Part shown: positions 23,674-32,750 of the stretch, piece after piece | Position numbering within the stretch: position 1 is the stretch's first letter | Layout: each line of letters starts with the position of its first letter | Assembly: GCA_965198755.1 (NCBI GenBank) | Contig: OZ240673.1 | Span: 2,232,001 to 2,296,000, forward strand | Origin: BOG-908 sp963692875 | GTDB taxonomy: Bacteria; Pseudomonadota; Alphaproteobacteria; Acetobacterales; Acetobacteraceae | DNA length: 64,000 nucleotides | Direction of reading: 5' to 3' | Program-made: the position numbers and the translations under genes | Notes under the pieces: model-generated | Told to the model about the DNA's origin: nothing | Databases searched by the model: none | Seen by the model: the letters and a program-made list of their open reading frames with translations, nothing else

Positions 23674-26607
23674 CTATCCTTGAGGTGTCGCTGCACGCAG
23701 GCCGGCCGGTTCCGTCTCGGCCTGCGGGGTGAGCGAGCGTAATTCGCCGGCGAGCTGGCGAAGGTTGGTCTCGCCCTTGCTGAGCACCCGGTCGGCCCCC
23801 TGCAGGCGCTTACGGTCGGCGGCGTCCAGGTCGCGCGCCGTCAGCACCACCACCGGTATGTTCTCGCAGCCTGGCCGCTGTCGCAGCTCGTGCAGGAACG
23901 CGAAGCCGTCCATCAGCGGCATCGTCAGGTCCAGCAGGATCAGCTGCGGCGGCGCGCGGCCCACCTGTGCCAGCGCGTCCTGGCCGTTTTCAGCTTCCGT
24001 CACGGTCCAGCCGTCGCGCTCCAGCACGGTGCGCAGCCGGTGGCGGGCGTCGGGGTCGTCGTCGACCACCAGGATGTCGCCGGCGTCGCCGCGGAACCGC
24101 TCCATCACCGTGCGCAGGCGGTCCCACTCCACCGGCTTGGGCACCATGTCGGCCGCGCCCAGCGAGGCGCCAAGGCCCGGCTCGTTGACAAAGGTGACCA
24201 TCACCACAGGGATCTTGGCGAGATCCGCATCCGCCTTCAGCGTGCTCAGCACGGACCAGCCGTCCATCGACGGCATCATCACGTCGAGCAGGATGGCGCG
24301 CGGCTTCAGCTCGCGGGCCAGCTCCAGGCCGGACTTGCCGTCCACCGCTGCGCGCACGGAAAAGCCCTCGCGTTCGAGGAAGCGCGTCAGCAGGTCGCGC
24401 TGCGCACCGTCGTCATCGACCACCAGCACCAGCGTGCGGTCGGCGTGCGGATGCTGGACACCCGCCTCCGCCGCCTCCTCCTGCGCCTCGACGGCGAGTT
24501 CGGCCGGCACGCGCATGCTGAAGGTGGAACCCTCGCCATAGGCGCTGCGCACGGTGATGTCGCCGCCCAGCAGCCGGCAGAACGCGCGGGTGATCGCCAG
24601 GCCCAGGCCGGTGCCGCCGAACCGCCGTGTGGTGGAGGCGTCCGCCTGGCTGAAGCGCTCGAACAGGCGGTCGAGCTGCTCCTGCGTCATGCCGATGCCG
24701 GTGTCGCTCACGTCGAACACCACGCAATCGCCGTCACGCACCGCGCGCAACGTGATGGTGCCGCCCTCGGTGAACTTGGCCGCGTTGCTTACCAGGTTGA
24801 ACAGGCACTGCCGCAACTTCACCTGGTCGGTGTGCATGCTACCGACGTTGTCGGCCACCTCAACCGCCAGCGTGTTCTCCTTCTGCCGCACCAGCGCCTC
24901 GGCGGTGGACGCCACGTCGGCCAGCAACTGACCCGTCTCGAAGGTTTCCGCAAACGTCGTCATCCGATCGGCCTCGATCTTGGAAAGATCAAGCACGTCG
25001 TTGATCAGGCCGAGCAGGTGGCGCGCGTTGAACTTGATCTTGCCCACGTCGCCCAGCAACGCCGTGTCGCCGGAGTCCGTCAGGTCCTCCTCGATCATCT
25101 CCGCGTAGCCGATCACCGCCGACAGCGGCGTGCGCAACTCGTGGCTCATGTTGGCGAGAAACTGGCTTTTGGCGCGGTTGGCTGCCTCGGCGTTCTCCTT
25201 GGCGGCGTTCAGCTCTTCCTCGGCGCGCCGGCGCTCGGTGATGTCGGTGTGCATGCCCACCCACTCGCGCACCGCGTCGTCGTCCATGATCGGCACCGCG
25301 CGCGCGGTCATGATGCGCCACTCGCCGTCGGCGCGGCGCACGCGGTAGTCCGCCGCGCACACCCCGTTGGTGGACACGGTGTGGCGCCAGCACGCTTCCG
25401 CGTCGGCACGGTCTTCGGGGTGGATCGCGTTCAGCCAGCCGAAGCCGGTGCTCTCCTCCTTCGTCTGGCCGGTGAAATTGTTCCAGCTCGTCTGCAGGCC
25501 GGTGAACGCGCCCTCCGGCGTCGTGGTCCAAACCATCGCGGCACTGGTGCTGATCAGCGCGCGGTAGCGTTCCTCGCTCTCGCGCAGCCGGCGTTCGGCA
25601 CGCTTGCGCACGGTGATGTCGTTGACCACCATGCCGGCGCCAGCCGAACTGCCGTTGCCATCGTCCGGCAGCGGAAAAAAGCCGAACTCGAACTCGTTGC
25701 GGGTGGCCGCACCCCGCCCGCGCACCGCACCCTCCACCCCGGTAATGGGCAGTCCGGCCTGCAACGCCGCCTTCAGCCGCGGCTCCAGCGTCGGTTGCAG
25801 GTCTGGCACCACGTCCCACAGGCTGCGGCCGAGCTCGATCGGCAGCGCACGCTCGCCCATCCCCGCGAGGGTCTGGTTCAGGTGGGCCACGCGCAGCTCC
25901 GGGTCGAGGAAGCCCAGCCCAATGGGCGCGTGCTCCATCACGCTGGTCAGCAGCGCGGCACTGGCGCGGGCGGCACGGCGGCGCTGCCAGGCCAGCACGG
26001 CCAGCGAGGCGAAGGCGGCCAGGATGCAGGACGCCGCGGCTGCTTCCAGCGCGGGCCCGCGCGCCGCCTGTGCCCGCTCGGTGACCACGATGCGGTGCTG
26101 TGCCACTTGCTGAAGCTGGGCCACCCGGCCGCGGACCCGGTCCATCGACACCCTGTCCTGACCGGTGCGGATCAGAGCGGTGGCCGCGTCCAGCCCGCCG
26201 CTGCGGCGCGCGGCGATCACCCTGGCCGCGAAATCCTGCTTGTCCCTGACCAGGCCTGCCAGCACCGACATGTTGGGCCGGATGGACACGAGGTCGCCCA
26301 TGGCCTGCGGTATGATGCCCACCGCCTGGTCGTAGGGCTGCAGGTAGGCCGCGTCTCCGGTCAGCGCGAAGCCGCGCTCGCCCGTCTCGAGGTCCTTGAG
26401 CTGGGACAGCAACTGCTCGGCAGTGACCAGGAACCGGTTCTGTTCGGCCACGACCACCCGGGCCCGGTTAGCGGAGAACACCGCCGCGCCGGCGAAGCCG
26501 AGGCCCACGAACAGCAAGACGCCCGCCAGGATGCTGAGCGCGCTGGGCGTCAGGGCGAGCCGTGACCCGCCGGTGCGGCGCGCCGGTGCGCGCGTGTCGC
26601 CTGTCAT
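23674..26607 (-). CDS. Hybrid sensor histidine kinase, CHASE3-PAS-PAS-HK-REC-REC
   Basis: 977 residues. Order of parts: transmembrane helix (ILAGVLLFVGLGFAGAAV) near 28; a CHASE3-type extracytoplasmic sensor (LSQLKDLETGERGFALTGD) near 68; second helix near 195; PAS with its PAC end (VVNDITVRKRAE); second PAS/PAC (WNNFTGQTKEES to MHTDITERRRAEEEL); HisKA with H-box SHELRTP near 495; HATPase with DTGIGM and GGTGLGLAI near 620-660. Two receiver domains follow, each with its Asp (LLDVMMPSMDG near 765 and LLDLTMPLMDG near 890). Signals are probably passed by phosphorelay to the single-domain regulator encoded just downstream. The input is unknown. Confidence 0.93.
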   Translation of the reverse strand: MTGDTRAPARRTGGSRLALTPSALSILAGVLLFVGLGFAGAAVFSANRARVVVAEQNRFLVTAEQLLSQLKDLETGERGFALTGDAAYLQPYDQAVGIIPQAMGDLVSIRPNMSVLAGLVRDKQDFAARVIAARRSGGLDAATALIRTGQDRVSMDRVRGRVAQLQQVAQHRIVVTERAQAARGPALEAAAASCILAAFASLAVLAWQRRRAARASAALLTSVMEHAPIGLGFLDPELRVAHLNQTLAGMGERALPIELGRSLWDVVPDLQPTLEPRLKAALQAGLPITGVEGAVRGRGAATRNEFEFGFFPLPDDGNGSSAGAGMVVNDITVRKRAERRLRESEERYRALISTSAAMVWTTTPEGAFTGLQTSWNNFTGQTKEESTGFGWLNAIHPEDRADAEACWRHTVSTNGVCAADYRVRRADGEWRIMTARAVPIMDDDAVREWVGMHTDITERRRAEEELNAAKENAEAANRAKSQFLANMSHELRTPLSAVIGYAEMIEEDLTDSGDTALLGDVGKIKFNARHLLGLINDVLDLSKIEADRMTTFAETFETGQLLADVASTAEALVRQKENTLAVEVADNVGSMHTDQVKLRQCLFNLVSNAAKFTEGGTITLRAVRDGDCVVFDVSDTGIGMTQEQLDRLFERFSQADASTTRRFGGTGLGLAITRAFCRLLGGDITVRSAYGEGSTFSMRVPAELAVEAQEEAAEAGVQHPHADRTLVLVVDDDGAQRDLLTRFLEREGFSVRAAVDGKSGLELARELKPRAILLDVMMPSMDGWSVLSTLKADADLAKIPVVMVTFVNEPGLGASLGAADMVPKPVEWDRLRTVMERFRGDAGDILVVDDDPDARHRLRTVLERDGWTVTEAENGQDALAQVGRAPPQLILLDLTMPLMDGFAFLHELRQRPGCENIPVVVLTARDLDAADRKRLQGADRVLSKGETNLRQLAGELRSLTPQAETEPAGLRAATPQG

Positions 26608-26696
26608 AGCGCAACCCCCATATCCGAGGCCCGAACGCCGCGCCGCCCCTGCTCGTTTCCGCGCGCGGCCGTGTTGCAGCCGCGCGCGCCAGGGCG

Positions 26697-26742
26697 CAGA
26701 AGTTTTTCGGTTCTTTTTCGGAAAATAACCGCTTCCTTCCTT
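26697..26742. repeat. Half arm-repeat, diverged A arm
   Basis: AGAAGTTTTTCGGTTCTTTTTCGGAAAATAACC followed by GCTTCC is a mutated right arm. It lies 12 bases before the ATG of the 26755 gene; the left arm is absent. Confidence 0.65.
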
Positions 26743-26754
26743 TCGAGGTGTTCC

Positions 26755-27417
26755 ATGCCCCGCGCCCCTCTCGTCGCCCTCACCCTGCTCCTGGCCGCCT
26801 CCGCCCAGGCCGCCACACCGCCCGTGCGGCTGCGCGGCACCATCGCCAAGGTCGATGCCGGCAGCATCACGCTGCAGACCCAGGACGGCACCAGCGAGAA
26901 GGTGACGCTCGGCCCCGCCACCGGCTACGCCGGCGTAGTCGCCTCCGACGCCGCGGCCATCAAGCCCGGCAGCTTCATCGGCACCGCCACCAAGGGCACC
27001 GGCAGCCACCTCACATCGGTCGAAGTGGTGGTGTTCCCGCCGGCGATGCGCGGCGCCGGCGAAGGCCATTACAACTGGGACAAGCTGCCCGACCCCAGCG
27101 GTGGGTCCGCCGTCTCCACCTCGATGACCAACGGCACCGTTGCCGCCGGCGGCCCGCGCGTGGCCACCAGCATGACGAACGGCAACATTGACGCGGCGAC
27201 GTCCAAGGGCGGCGCGCTGCACCTGACGGTGTCCTACAAGGGTGGGCAGAAGAGCATCGTGGTGCCGGCAGGCGTGCCGGTGGTGGCGCTGCAGCCGGCC
27301 GACAAGAGCGTGCTGAAGGTGGGTGCGGCGGCGTTCGTCCTCGCTGATCCGTCGGGCGGCACGCCGAGCGCGCTGCGGGTGATGGTGGGCGTAGGCGGCG
27401 TAAAGCCACCGATGTGA
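26755..27417 (+). CDS. Secreted hypothetical protein with small beta domains
   Basis: 220 residues with a signal peptide (LVALTLLLAASAQA-A). The mature start VRLRGTIAKVDAGSITLQTQ followed by DGTSEKVTL looks like an OB-like DUF5666-type domain (residues about 25-95). A Gly/Ser/Thr linker follows, with three STSMTNG-type repeats near 120-155. The second half (VSYKGGQKSIVVPAGVPVVAL, ADPSGGTPSALRVMVG) forms another small beta unit. It is probably periplasmic, with function unknown. The SMTNG repeats suggest a flexible spacer. Confidence 0.68.
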   Translation: MPRAPLVALTLLLAASAQAATPPVRLRGTIAKVDAGSITLQTQDGTSEKVTLGPATGYAGVVASDAAAIKPGSFIGTATKGTGSHLTSVEVVVFPPAMRGAGEGHYNWDKLPDPSGGSAVSTSMTNGTVAAGGPRVATSMTNGNIDAATSKGGALHLTVSYKGGQKSIVVPAGVPVVALQPADKSVLKVGAAAFVLADPSGGTPSALRVMVGVGGVKPPM

Positions 27418-27536
27418 CTGGCGGCTGAAAAGCCGCCCTGGCGGCTATCTGGCGCGGTTTTGTCATGCGACAGCGTGCTACTCGCACGACGCTCCGACAC
27501 CGCGCCAACTGATTCATCAGCCCGGCTTTTGGAAAC
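27418..27536 (+). other. Spacer with a hairpin after the 27417 stop
   Basis: GGCGGCT-GAAA-AGCCGCC begins four bases after the stop and forms a tight stem, but no T-run follows at once, so it is at most a weak terminator. The rest of the spacer shows nothing. Confidence 0.45.
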
Positions 27537-27692
27537 GCAAGCAAGCAAGCGCTTCTTTTTCGAGAAAAAGAAGCAAAAAGCTTTTGTTCTCGCTGTCGCG
27601 GACGGCTGAAACGACACGTTTCAGCTTGGTAGGCCTGCGAGAGACAAAAGTTTTTTGGTTCTTTTTTTCAAAAAAGAACTGCTTGCCTTGCT
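27537..27692 (+). repeat. Arm-repeat copy 15, two-armed
   Basis: The left arm is B-like and begins with the boundary motif GCAAGCAAGCAAGC. It is followed by CTGTCGCGGACGGCTGAAAC and an A-type right arm. Confidence 0.95.
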
Positions 27693-27833
27693 TTGGCGGG
27701 TCCTGACGAGCGCTGCAGGAAGGCGAGCGATGAGAACGCATCTGTCCATACCTCCCGCAACGTCAGTCATGCGCTCCGCCCACCCGCAAATTCTGCAGAG
27801 CGCGACGCCACCGCGCATCAAGAACGCGTCTGC

Positions 27834-27938
27834 TCTCGTTGTCGCGGACGATTGAAACGACACGCCTCAGCCACGCACCTTCACGAGAGACAAAAGTTTT
27901 TTGGTTCTTTTTTCAAAAAAGAACTGCTTGCCTTGCCT
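27834..27938 (+). repeat. Arm-repeat copy 16, left arm missing
   Basis: Begins with GTTGTCGCGGACGATTGAAAC, the same centre subfamily as copy 15, and keeps a full A-type right arm. The left arm is absent. It lies about 140 bases after copy 15; the bases between them hold no gene. Confidence 0.88.
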
Positions 27939-27995
27939 CACCCCGGATGACCATCCAACAAGTTTTTTCATGAACGCGAACATGGACTCCCCCCG

Positions 27996-29906
27996 ATGAA
28001 GACACTCCTGATCGCCGTCCTTGCAGCCTCAATCGTGTGCTCCGCGCGTGCGCAAACCTTGCAGAGCGAGACGCCGGCGCATTTCAAGGAGGTCACCAAG
28101 GGCTTCGACTTCGACCGGCGCGACGTGATGATCCCCATGCGTGACGGCGTGCACCTGCATACCGTCATCCTGGTCCCCCGCGGCGCCCATCGCGCGCCGA
28201 TGTTGCTGACCCGCACGCCGTATAACGCCACCGAGCTGACCAGCTACGACAACGGCGCGCACCTGATCGCAGCGCTCGACGGCTACGACAACGCCGACGA
28301 CGTGATCGTCGCCGCCGGCTACATCCGCGTGGTACAAGACGTGCGCGGCAAGTACAAATCCGAGGGCGACTACGTGATGAACCGGCCGCTGATCGGCCCG
28401 CTCAACGACACCAAAACCGACCACAGCACCGACACCTACGACACGATCGAGTGGCTGGTGCACAACGTGCCCGAGAGCAACGGCCGTGTCGGCACCATCG
28501 GAATTTCCTATGACGGCTTCACCACGCTGATGAGCATGGTGCATCCGCACCCGGCGCTGAAGGTCGCCGTGCCGATGAACCCGATGGTGGACGGCTGGAT
28601 GGGCGACGACTGGTTCCACCGCGGCGCCTTCCGCCAGCTCGGCAGCCTCAACTACGTCTACGAACAGGAAGCCACGCGCGACAACACCACGAAGTGGTGG
28701 ACCGACCACTACGACGACTACGACGCGTTTCTCGAGCTCGGCTCGGCCGGTGCGATGGCGGCCAGCCACGGCGAGGACCAGGTCGGCTTCTACCGCAAGC
28801 TGACGCAGCACACGGCATACGACTCATTCTGGCAGCAGCAGGCGATGGACAAGATCCTCGCCAGCGCGCCACTCGCCGTTCCAACCATGCTGGTGCACAG
28901 CCTGTGGGACCAGGAGGACATCTACGGCGCGCCCGCCGTTTACCAGGCGCTGCGTGCGAAGACCCCCGGCGACGACAAACTGTATTTGGTGATGGGCCCG
29001 TGGCACCACGGCCAGGAGATCTCCGCCCAGGACACGCTCGGCACGATCCGCCTCGGCAGCGACAGCGGACTTTACTTCCGCGAGCACATCCTGCGCCCGT
29101 TCCTCGACCACTACCTGAAGGACGACGCGCCACCGATGGACGTGGCCCACGTCAACGCGTTCGAAAGCGGCACCAACCGCTGGCTGCGCCTGGCATCCTG
29201 GCCGCAGGGCTGCGAGGCCAACTGCCCGATCGGCGCGGTGCCGATGCACCTGCTGCCCGGTGCCAAACTCTCGCCCGACGCCGGCACGGGTGCCGCCGAC
29301 GCCGCCTCCAGCTACGTGTCGGACCCGGCGAGACCGGTGCCGTTCATCCAGCGCCCGATCCACCTGCTGGAAGAAGGTGAAGCGCGCAGCTGGACAGATT
29401 GGCTCTCCAGCGACCAGCGCGAAGCCTCCACCCGCCCCGACGTGCTCAGCTTCACCACCGACCGGCTGACCGCACCGGTGAAGATCGCCGGCGCTCTGTT
29501 GGCCCATCTCGACGCCAGCATCACCGGCACCGACGTGGACTTCGTGGTCAAGGTGATCGACGTCTACCCCGACCAGGTCGCACAACAACACGAACTCGGC
29601 GGCTACCAGCTGATGGTTTCCGGTGACATCCTGCGCGGCCGCTTCCGCCACGCCTACGACAAGCCCGAAGCGGTGCCGGCCAACCAGAAGCAGAGCTACG
29701 TCTTCCCGCTGCCCAACGCGAACCACGTGTTCCTGCCCGGCCACCGCATCATGGTGCAGGTGCAGTCCACCTGGTTCCCGCTCTACGACCGCAACCCGCA
29801 AACCTTCGTAGACAACATCTTCTTCGCAAAGACGGCGGACTACCAACCCGAAACGATCAAGCTGTTCGCCGACAGCGTGGTGGACCTGCCCGTGGTAAAA
29901 CAATGA
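27996..29906 (+). CDS. Secreted CocE/NonD family hydrolase
   Basis: 636 residues with a signal peptide (LLIAVLAASIVCSARA-Q). The alpha/beta-hydrolase catalytic domain starts with VMIPMRDGVHLHTVILVP. GTIGISYDGFTT near residue 170 holds the nucleophile Ser in the GxSYxG motif of X-Pro dipeptidyl-peptidase/CocE enzymes. GPWHHGQEIS near residue 335 is the catalytic-His region. The last 200 residues are the jelly-roll domain (PVKIAGALLAHLDASITGTD, then FVVKVIDVYPD). The layout resembles alpha-amino-acid ester hydrolases and glutaryl acylases. It likely cleaves esters or amides in the periplasm. A nine-residue leader frame at 27970 ends over its ATG. Confidence 0.85.
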   Translation: MKTLLIAVLAASIVCSARAQTLQSETPAHFKEVTKGFDFDRRDVMIPMRDGVHLHTVILVPRGAHRAPMLLTRTPYNATELTSYDNGAHLIAALDGYDNADDVIVAAGYIRVVQDVRGKYKSEGDYVMNRPLIGPLNDTKTDHSTDTYDTIEWLVHNVPESNGRVGTIGISYDGFTTLMSMVHPHPALKVAVPMNPMVDGWMGDDWFHRGAFRQLGSLNYVYEQEATRDNTTKWWTDHYDDYDAFLELGSAGAMAASHGEDQVGFYRKLTQHTAYDSFWQQQAMDKILASAPLAVPTMLVHSLWDQEDIYGAPAVYQALRAKTPGDDKLYLVMGPWHHGQEISAQDTLGTIRLGSDSGLYFREHILRPFLDHYLKDDAPPMDVAHVNAFESGTNRWLRLASWPQGCEANCPIGAVPMHLLPGAKLSPDAGTGAADAASSYVSDPARPVPFIQRPIHLLEEGEARSWTDWLSSDQREASTRPDVLSFTTDRLTAPVKIAGALLAHLDASITGTDVDFVVKVIDVYPDQVAQQHELGGYQLMVSGDILRGRFRHAYDKPEAVPANQKQSYVFPLPNANHVFLPGHRIMVQVQSTWFPLYDRNPQTFVDNIFFAKTADYQPETIKLFADSVVDLPVVKQ

Positions 29907-30553
29907 CCGACGCGCACGCCGCACTGCTGGACGCGATCGCCCACGCCCCGGCCGAAGCGCTGCACCTGCTCGAAGGCCACCCCACGCTCTGCGCGCAGGA
30001 AGACGAGCCAAGCGCGCTCATGCTCGCACTCTATCACCGCCAAACCGCAGTCGCCGAAGCGATCGCCGCACGCCGTGACTACCTCACCGTGTTCGAAGCG
30101 GCCGCACTCGGCAGCACCGCCGCACTCGAGCGCAACCTGCGCGACGTGCCGGCCGCCGTCAGCGCCCACGCGGCCGACGGCTTCACGCCGCTGCATCTCG
30201 CCTGCTTCTTCGGCCACGTGGACGCGGCGCGCGTGCTGCTCACCGCCGGCGCCGACTGCAACGCGGCTGCCACCAACGGCTCGCTGCTGCGCCCGCTGCA
30301 CAGCGCGGCCACACAGGGCAGCGAGGAAATCTGCCGGATGCTGCTGGATGCCGGCGCCGATCCGAACGCGCTGCAGCAAAGCAACTTTACCGCGCTGCAC
30401 GCGGCCGCGCTGCGCGGGAACATCGCCCTCGCCGAGTTGCTGCTGGAGCGTGGCGCGAGCCCGCACACGAAAGCCGATGATGGGCGGAATGCAGCGATGA
30501 TCGCGGTGGATGCGGGATACAGCGCGTTTGCAACGCGTATTGAAAGGAAGTAA
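29903..30553 (+). CDS. Ankyrin-repeat protein
   Basis: 216 residues with no signal peptide. Four or five ankyrin repeats are clear: FTPLHLACFFGHVDAARVLL, LRPLHSAATQGSEEICRMLL, FTALHAAALRGNIALAELLL and a final NAAMIAVDAG segment. The start overlaps the stop of the CocE-type gene by four bases (ATGA), so translation is coupled. Ankyrin units bind partner proteins; coupling to a secreted hydrolase suggests an accessory or immunity-like role, but this is inference. The stop TAA is fused to the next repeat. Confidence 0.88.
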   Translation: MTDAHAALLDAIAHAPAEALHLLEGHPTLCAQEDEPSALMLALYHRQTAVAEAIAARRDYLTVFEAAALGSTAALERNLRDVPAAVSAHAADGFTPLHLACFFGHVDAARVLLTAGADCNAAATNGSLLRPLHSAATQGSEEICRMLLDAGADPNALQQSNFTALHAAALRGNIALAELLLERGASPHTKADDGRNAAMIAVDAGYSAFATRIERK

Positions 30554-30680
30554 GCAAGCGCTTCTTTTTTGAAAAAAAGAAGCAAAAAACTTTTGTCTCT
30601 TGGGCGCGCGTCTGAGGAGACTCCGCGACAGCCGTGATAAAAGCTTTTTGCTTCTTTTTCTCGAAGAAGCGCTTTCTTTC
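30554..30680 (-). repeat. Arm-repeat copy 17, two-armed
   Basis: GCAAGCGCTTC begins right after the ankyrin TAA. The left arm is a GCTTC...GAAGC hairpin, the centre has CTCCGCGACAGCC, and the B-type right arm is shortened and ends AAGCGC. It fills nearly all of the spacer to the next ATG. Confidence 0.93.
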
Positions 30681-30689
30681 TGGTGCATC

Positions 30690-31823
30690 ATGGACATAGC
30701 AGCCGCCACCGGCTCCCACATCATCACCGTCTCCCGCGCCGCCTTCGCCCGCCCGGACACCGCCTTTCTCTGCTTCGGCGAAAGCGACGTCGCCGCACCC
30801 GAAACAGCCCACCGCGCCCTCGCTGCAGCGATGGACGCCGGGCAGACCCGCTACTCCGACGTGCGCGGCCTGCCCGCTCTGCGCCACGCGCTCTCCGCCC
30901 ACCTCACCATGCAACACGCGCTCCCGATCGAAGAGCCGCGGGTGCAAATCACCGGCTCCGGCATGGCCGCGGTAAACGTTGCAATGGCCGCCCTGCTAAA
31001 ACCCGGCGACAGGCTGCTGCACCTCACACCCGCCTGGCCCAACTCGGCCAACGCCGGCCGCATGCGCGGCGCCGAGCTCGAAGAGTTCCCGCTCACCAAC
31101 ACGCAAGACGGCGGCTTCACGCTCGACCTTGACCGCCTCGCCACACGCCTGGTCGGCGCCCGCGCGCTGTGGGTGAACAGCCCGGGCAACCCCACCGGCT
31201 GGACCGCCAGCGCCGCCGAAATCCGCGCCATCCTCGACATCTGCCGCACCACCAACACCTGGCTGATCTCCGACGAGGTGTACAACCGCCTCGTCTACAA
31301 AGGCGACCGAGCCGCCTCCATCCTCGACATCTGCACGCCGGAAGACCGCGTGCTGGTGGTTGGCAGCTTCTCAAAAGCCTGGGCAATGACCGGCTTCCGC
31401 ATCGGCTGGCTGATCGTACCCGCCGGCACGCGCGACAGCTTCTCCGAACTCGTCGAGATCACCCACTCCGGCGTCGCCGCCTTCGTGCAGGCCGCCGCCC
31501 TCGCCGCCCTGGCCGACGAAGCCTTCGTCGCCCGCTTCCGCGCCTACTGCGCCGCCGGCCGCAGCATGACAGCAAACGCATTGCAGGGACTGCCCTGCGT
31601 GCGCTGGGCGCCGCCACCTGGCGCGTTCTACGCCTTCATCGGCGTGGACGGCCTCGCCGACAGCCTCGGCCTGGCAATGCGCCTGGTGCACGAACACGGC
31701 GTCGCCCTCGCCCCCGGCTGCGCGTTCGGCGCCGGCGGAGAGGGGCATTTGCGGCTGTGCTTCGCGCAGTCGCCAGTGGTGCTGGAACGGGCGCTTGGGC
31801 GACTGGAGCGGGCGTTGAAATAA
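30690..31823 (+). CDS. Class I/II PLP-dependent aminotransferase
   Basis: 377 residues. Fold-type I signatures are FGESDVAAPE near 30, NSPGNPTGW near 163 (binding the cofactor ring region), SDEVYNRLVY near 195 (Asp and Tyr contacts) and SFSKAWAMTGFRIGW near 231 with the PLP-binding Lys. It belongs to the aspartate-aminotransferase I-gamma-like group, and the substrate is not clear. The start is only ten bases from the repeat and has no ordinary Shine-Dalgarno sequence. The stop TAA runs directly into another repeat, so the gene is bounded on both sides by repeat copies. Confidence 0.88.
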   Translation: MDIAAATGSHIITVSRAAFARPDTAFLCFGESDVAAPETAHRALAAAMDAGQTRYSDVRGLPALRHALSAHLTMQHALPIEEPRVQITGSGMAAVNVAMAALLKPGDRLLHLTPAWPNSANAGRMRGAELEEFPLTNTQDGGFTLDLDRLATRLVGARALWVNSPGNPTGWTASAAEIRAILDICRTTNTWLISDEVYNRLVYKGDRAASILDICTPEDRVLVVGSFSKAWAMTGFRIGWLIVPAGTRDSFSELVEITHSGVAAFVQAAALAALADEAFVARFRAYCAAGRSMTANALQGLPCVRWAPPPGAFYAFIGVDGLADSLGLAMRLVHEHGVALAPGCAFGAGGEGHLRLCFAQSPVVLERALGRLERALK

Positions 31824-31943
31824 GCAAGCGGTTCTTTTTTGAAAAAAAGAACCAAAAAACTTTTGTCTCCTGGTTCACGCAGCCGAAACGGCTTGTGCCC
31901 GTCAAGACAAAATTCTCGCTTCCTTTCCTCGAAGAAAGATGCT
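31824..31943. repeat. Arm-repeat copy 18, right arm eroded
   Basis: An intact A-type left arm follows the TAA stop. The centre has lost CTGTCGCGG, and the right side is reduced to AAATTCTCGCTTCCTTTCC and CTCGAAGAAAG. Confidence 0.8.
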
Positions 31944-32129
31944 TAGTCGCAACATAACAGCTCGATGACAGAAAGCCGGAGACCGGGATGTTTGCTGACT
32001 GCAGGTTTGGAAGTGAGTAGGAGCGCGCGAGATCGCGTCCATTCACCTATCTCGCCAAAGTCTAGCCAATCACTCAATGACGTCTCGGGGTCTCTGCCGA
32101 GTCGTCGAATATAAACTTACAGAATCAGA
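31944..32129. other. Spacer before the HNH gene
   Basis: It is less G+C-rich than its neighbours. CGAATATAAACTTACAG lies just before the HNH start and could hold a -10 region. No gene was seen. Confidence 0.4.
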
Positions 32130-32744
32130 ATGACCCTTCGTCGATGCCTGCGCGAGCCGATTGCCGAAATCGAAACTGCGGCCCAGCGTCTTACGGATGC
32201 GGTCGCTGCTCACCTACGAGGCGAGCGTGACAGGGCAGAAGAGCTCCTGCGCTTAACTAACGACAAAGTCGTGTGGGATTGGCTTGAGTCGGTACGGGGA
32301 AAGCAGACCGTCTATAACAGGCCCCGCCGGATCGCAGACAGCACTCCGGTGTTCTCCAAGGAACAACGAGCCCTGCCGCGAAATGCAACGGCAGAAACAA
32401 AACGCCTGATCCATCAAAGAGACGGACATTACTGCCGTTTCTGCAAGATACCGGTCGTCCAAGGCAAGGTGAGAGCCGCGACCCGTCGAGAATACCCAAC
32501 AGCTGTGCCCTGGGAGGGAACGAACGCCACACAGCATGCAGCGTTTCAGTGCATGTGGGCTCAGTATGATCACATCTTGCCGCACGCCAGAGGCGGTCGC
32601 AGCGACCTCGACAACGTCTATCTCACCTGTGCCGCATGCAACTACGGACGTGGAAACTACCTGCTAGAAGAATTCGACTTGATGCATCCGAGCCTGCACG
32701 CCCCACGTCAAGGACATTGGAACGGCCTAGAAACTTTCCGATAA
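32130..32744 (+). CDS. HNH endonuclease
   Basis: 204 residues. The nuclease core is DGHYCRFCK near residue 98 (first Cys pair), then YDHILPHARGGRSDLDNVYL near residue 150 (the catalytic HH-like and N residues), and TCAACNYGRGN (second Cys pair and final H/N position). This is the Cys4-type HNH of mobile and restriction-linked nucleases. The N-terminal helix (ETAAQRLTDAVAAHL) is not recognised. Base composition is lower in G+C than the flanking genes, and no methyltransferase or phage gene adjoins. It may be an orphan defence or homing-type nuclease, probably acquired. Confidence 0.85.
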   Translation: MTLRRCLREPIAEIETAAQRLTDAVAAHLRGERDRAEELLRLTNDKVVWDWLESVRGKQTVYNRPRRIADSTPVFSKEQRALPRNATAETKRLIHQRDGHYCRFCKIPVVQGKVRAATRREYPTAVPWEGTNATQHAAFQCMWAQYDHILPHARGGRSDLDNVYLTCAACNYGRGNYLLEEFDLMHPSLHAPRQGHWNGLETFR

Positions 32745-32750
32745 CCCCAC

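Noticed and set aside
23890..26565. A long plus-strand reading frame over the sensor kinase, and similar long frames opposite purL, uvrB and other genes
   Set aside because: These are antisense shadows caused by the high G+C third-codon positions. Their translations are Arg/Gly/His-rich with no domain.
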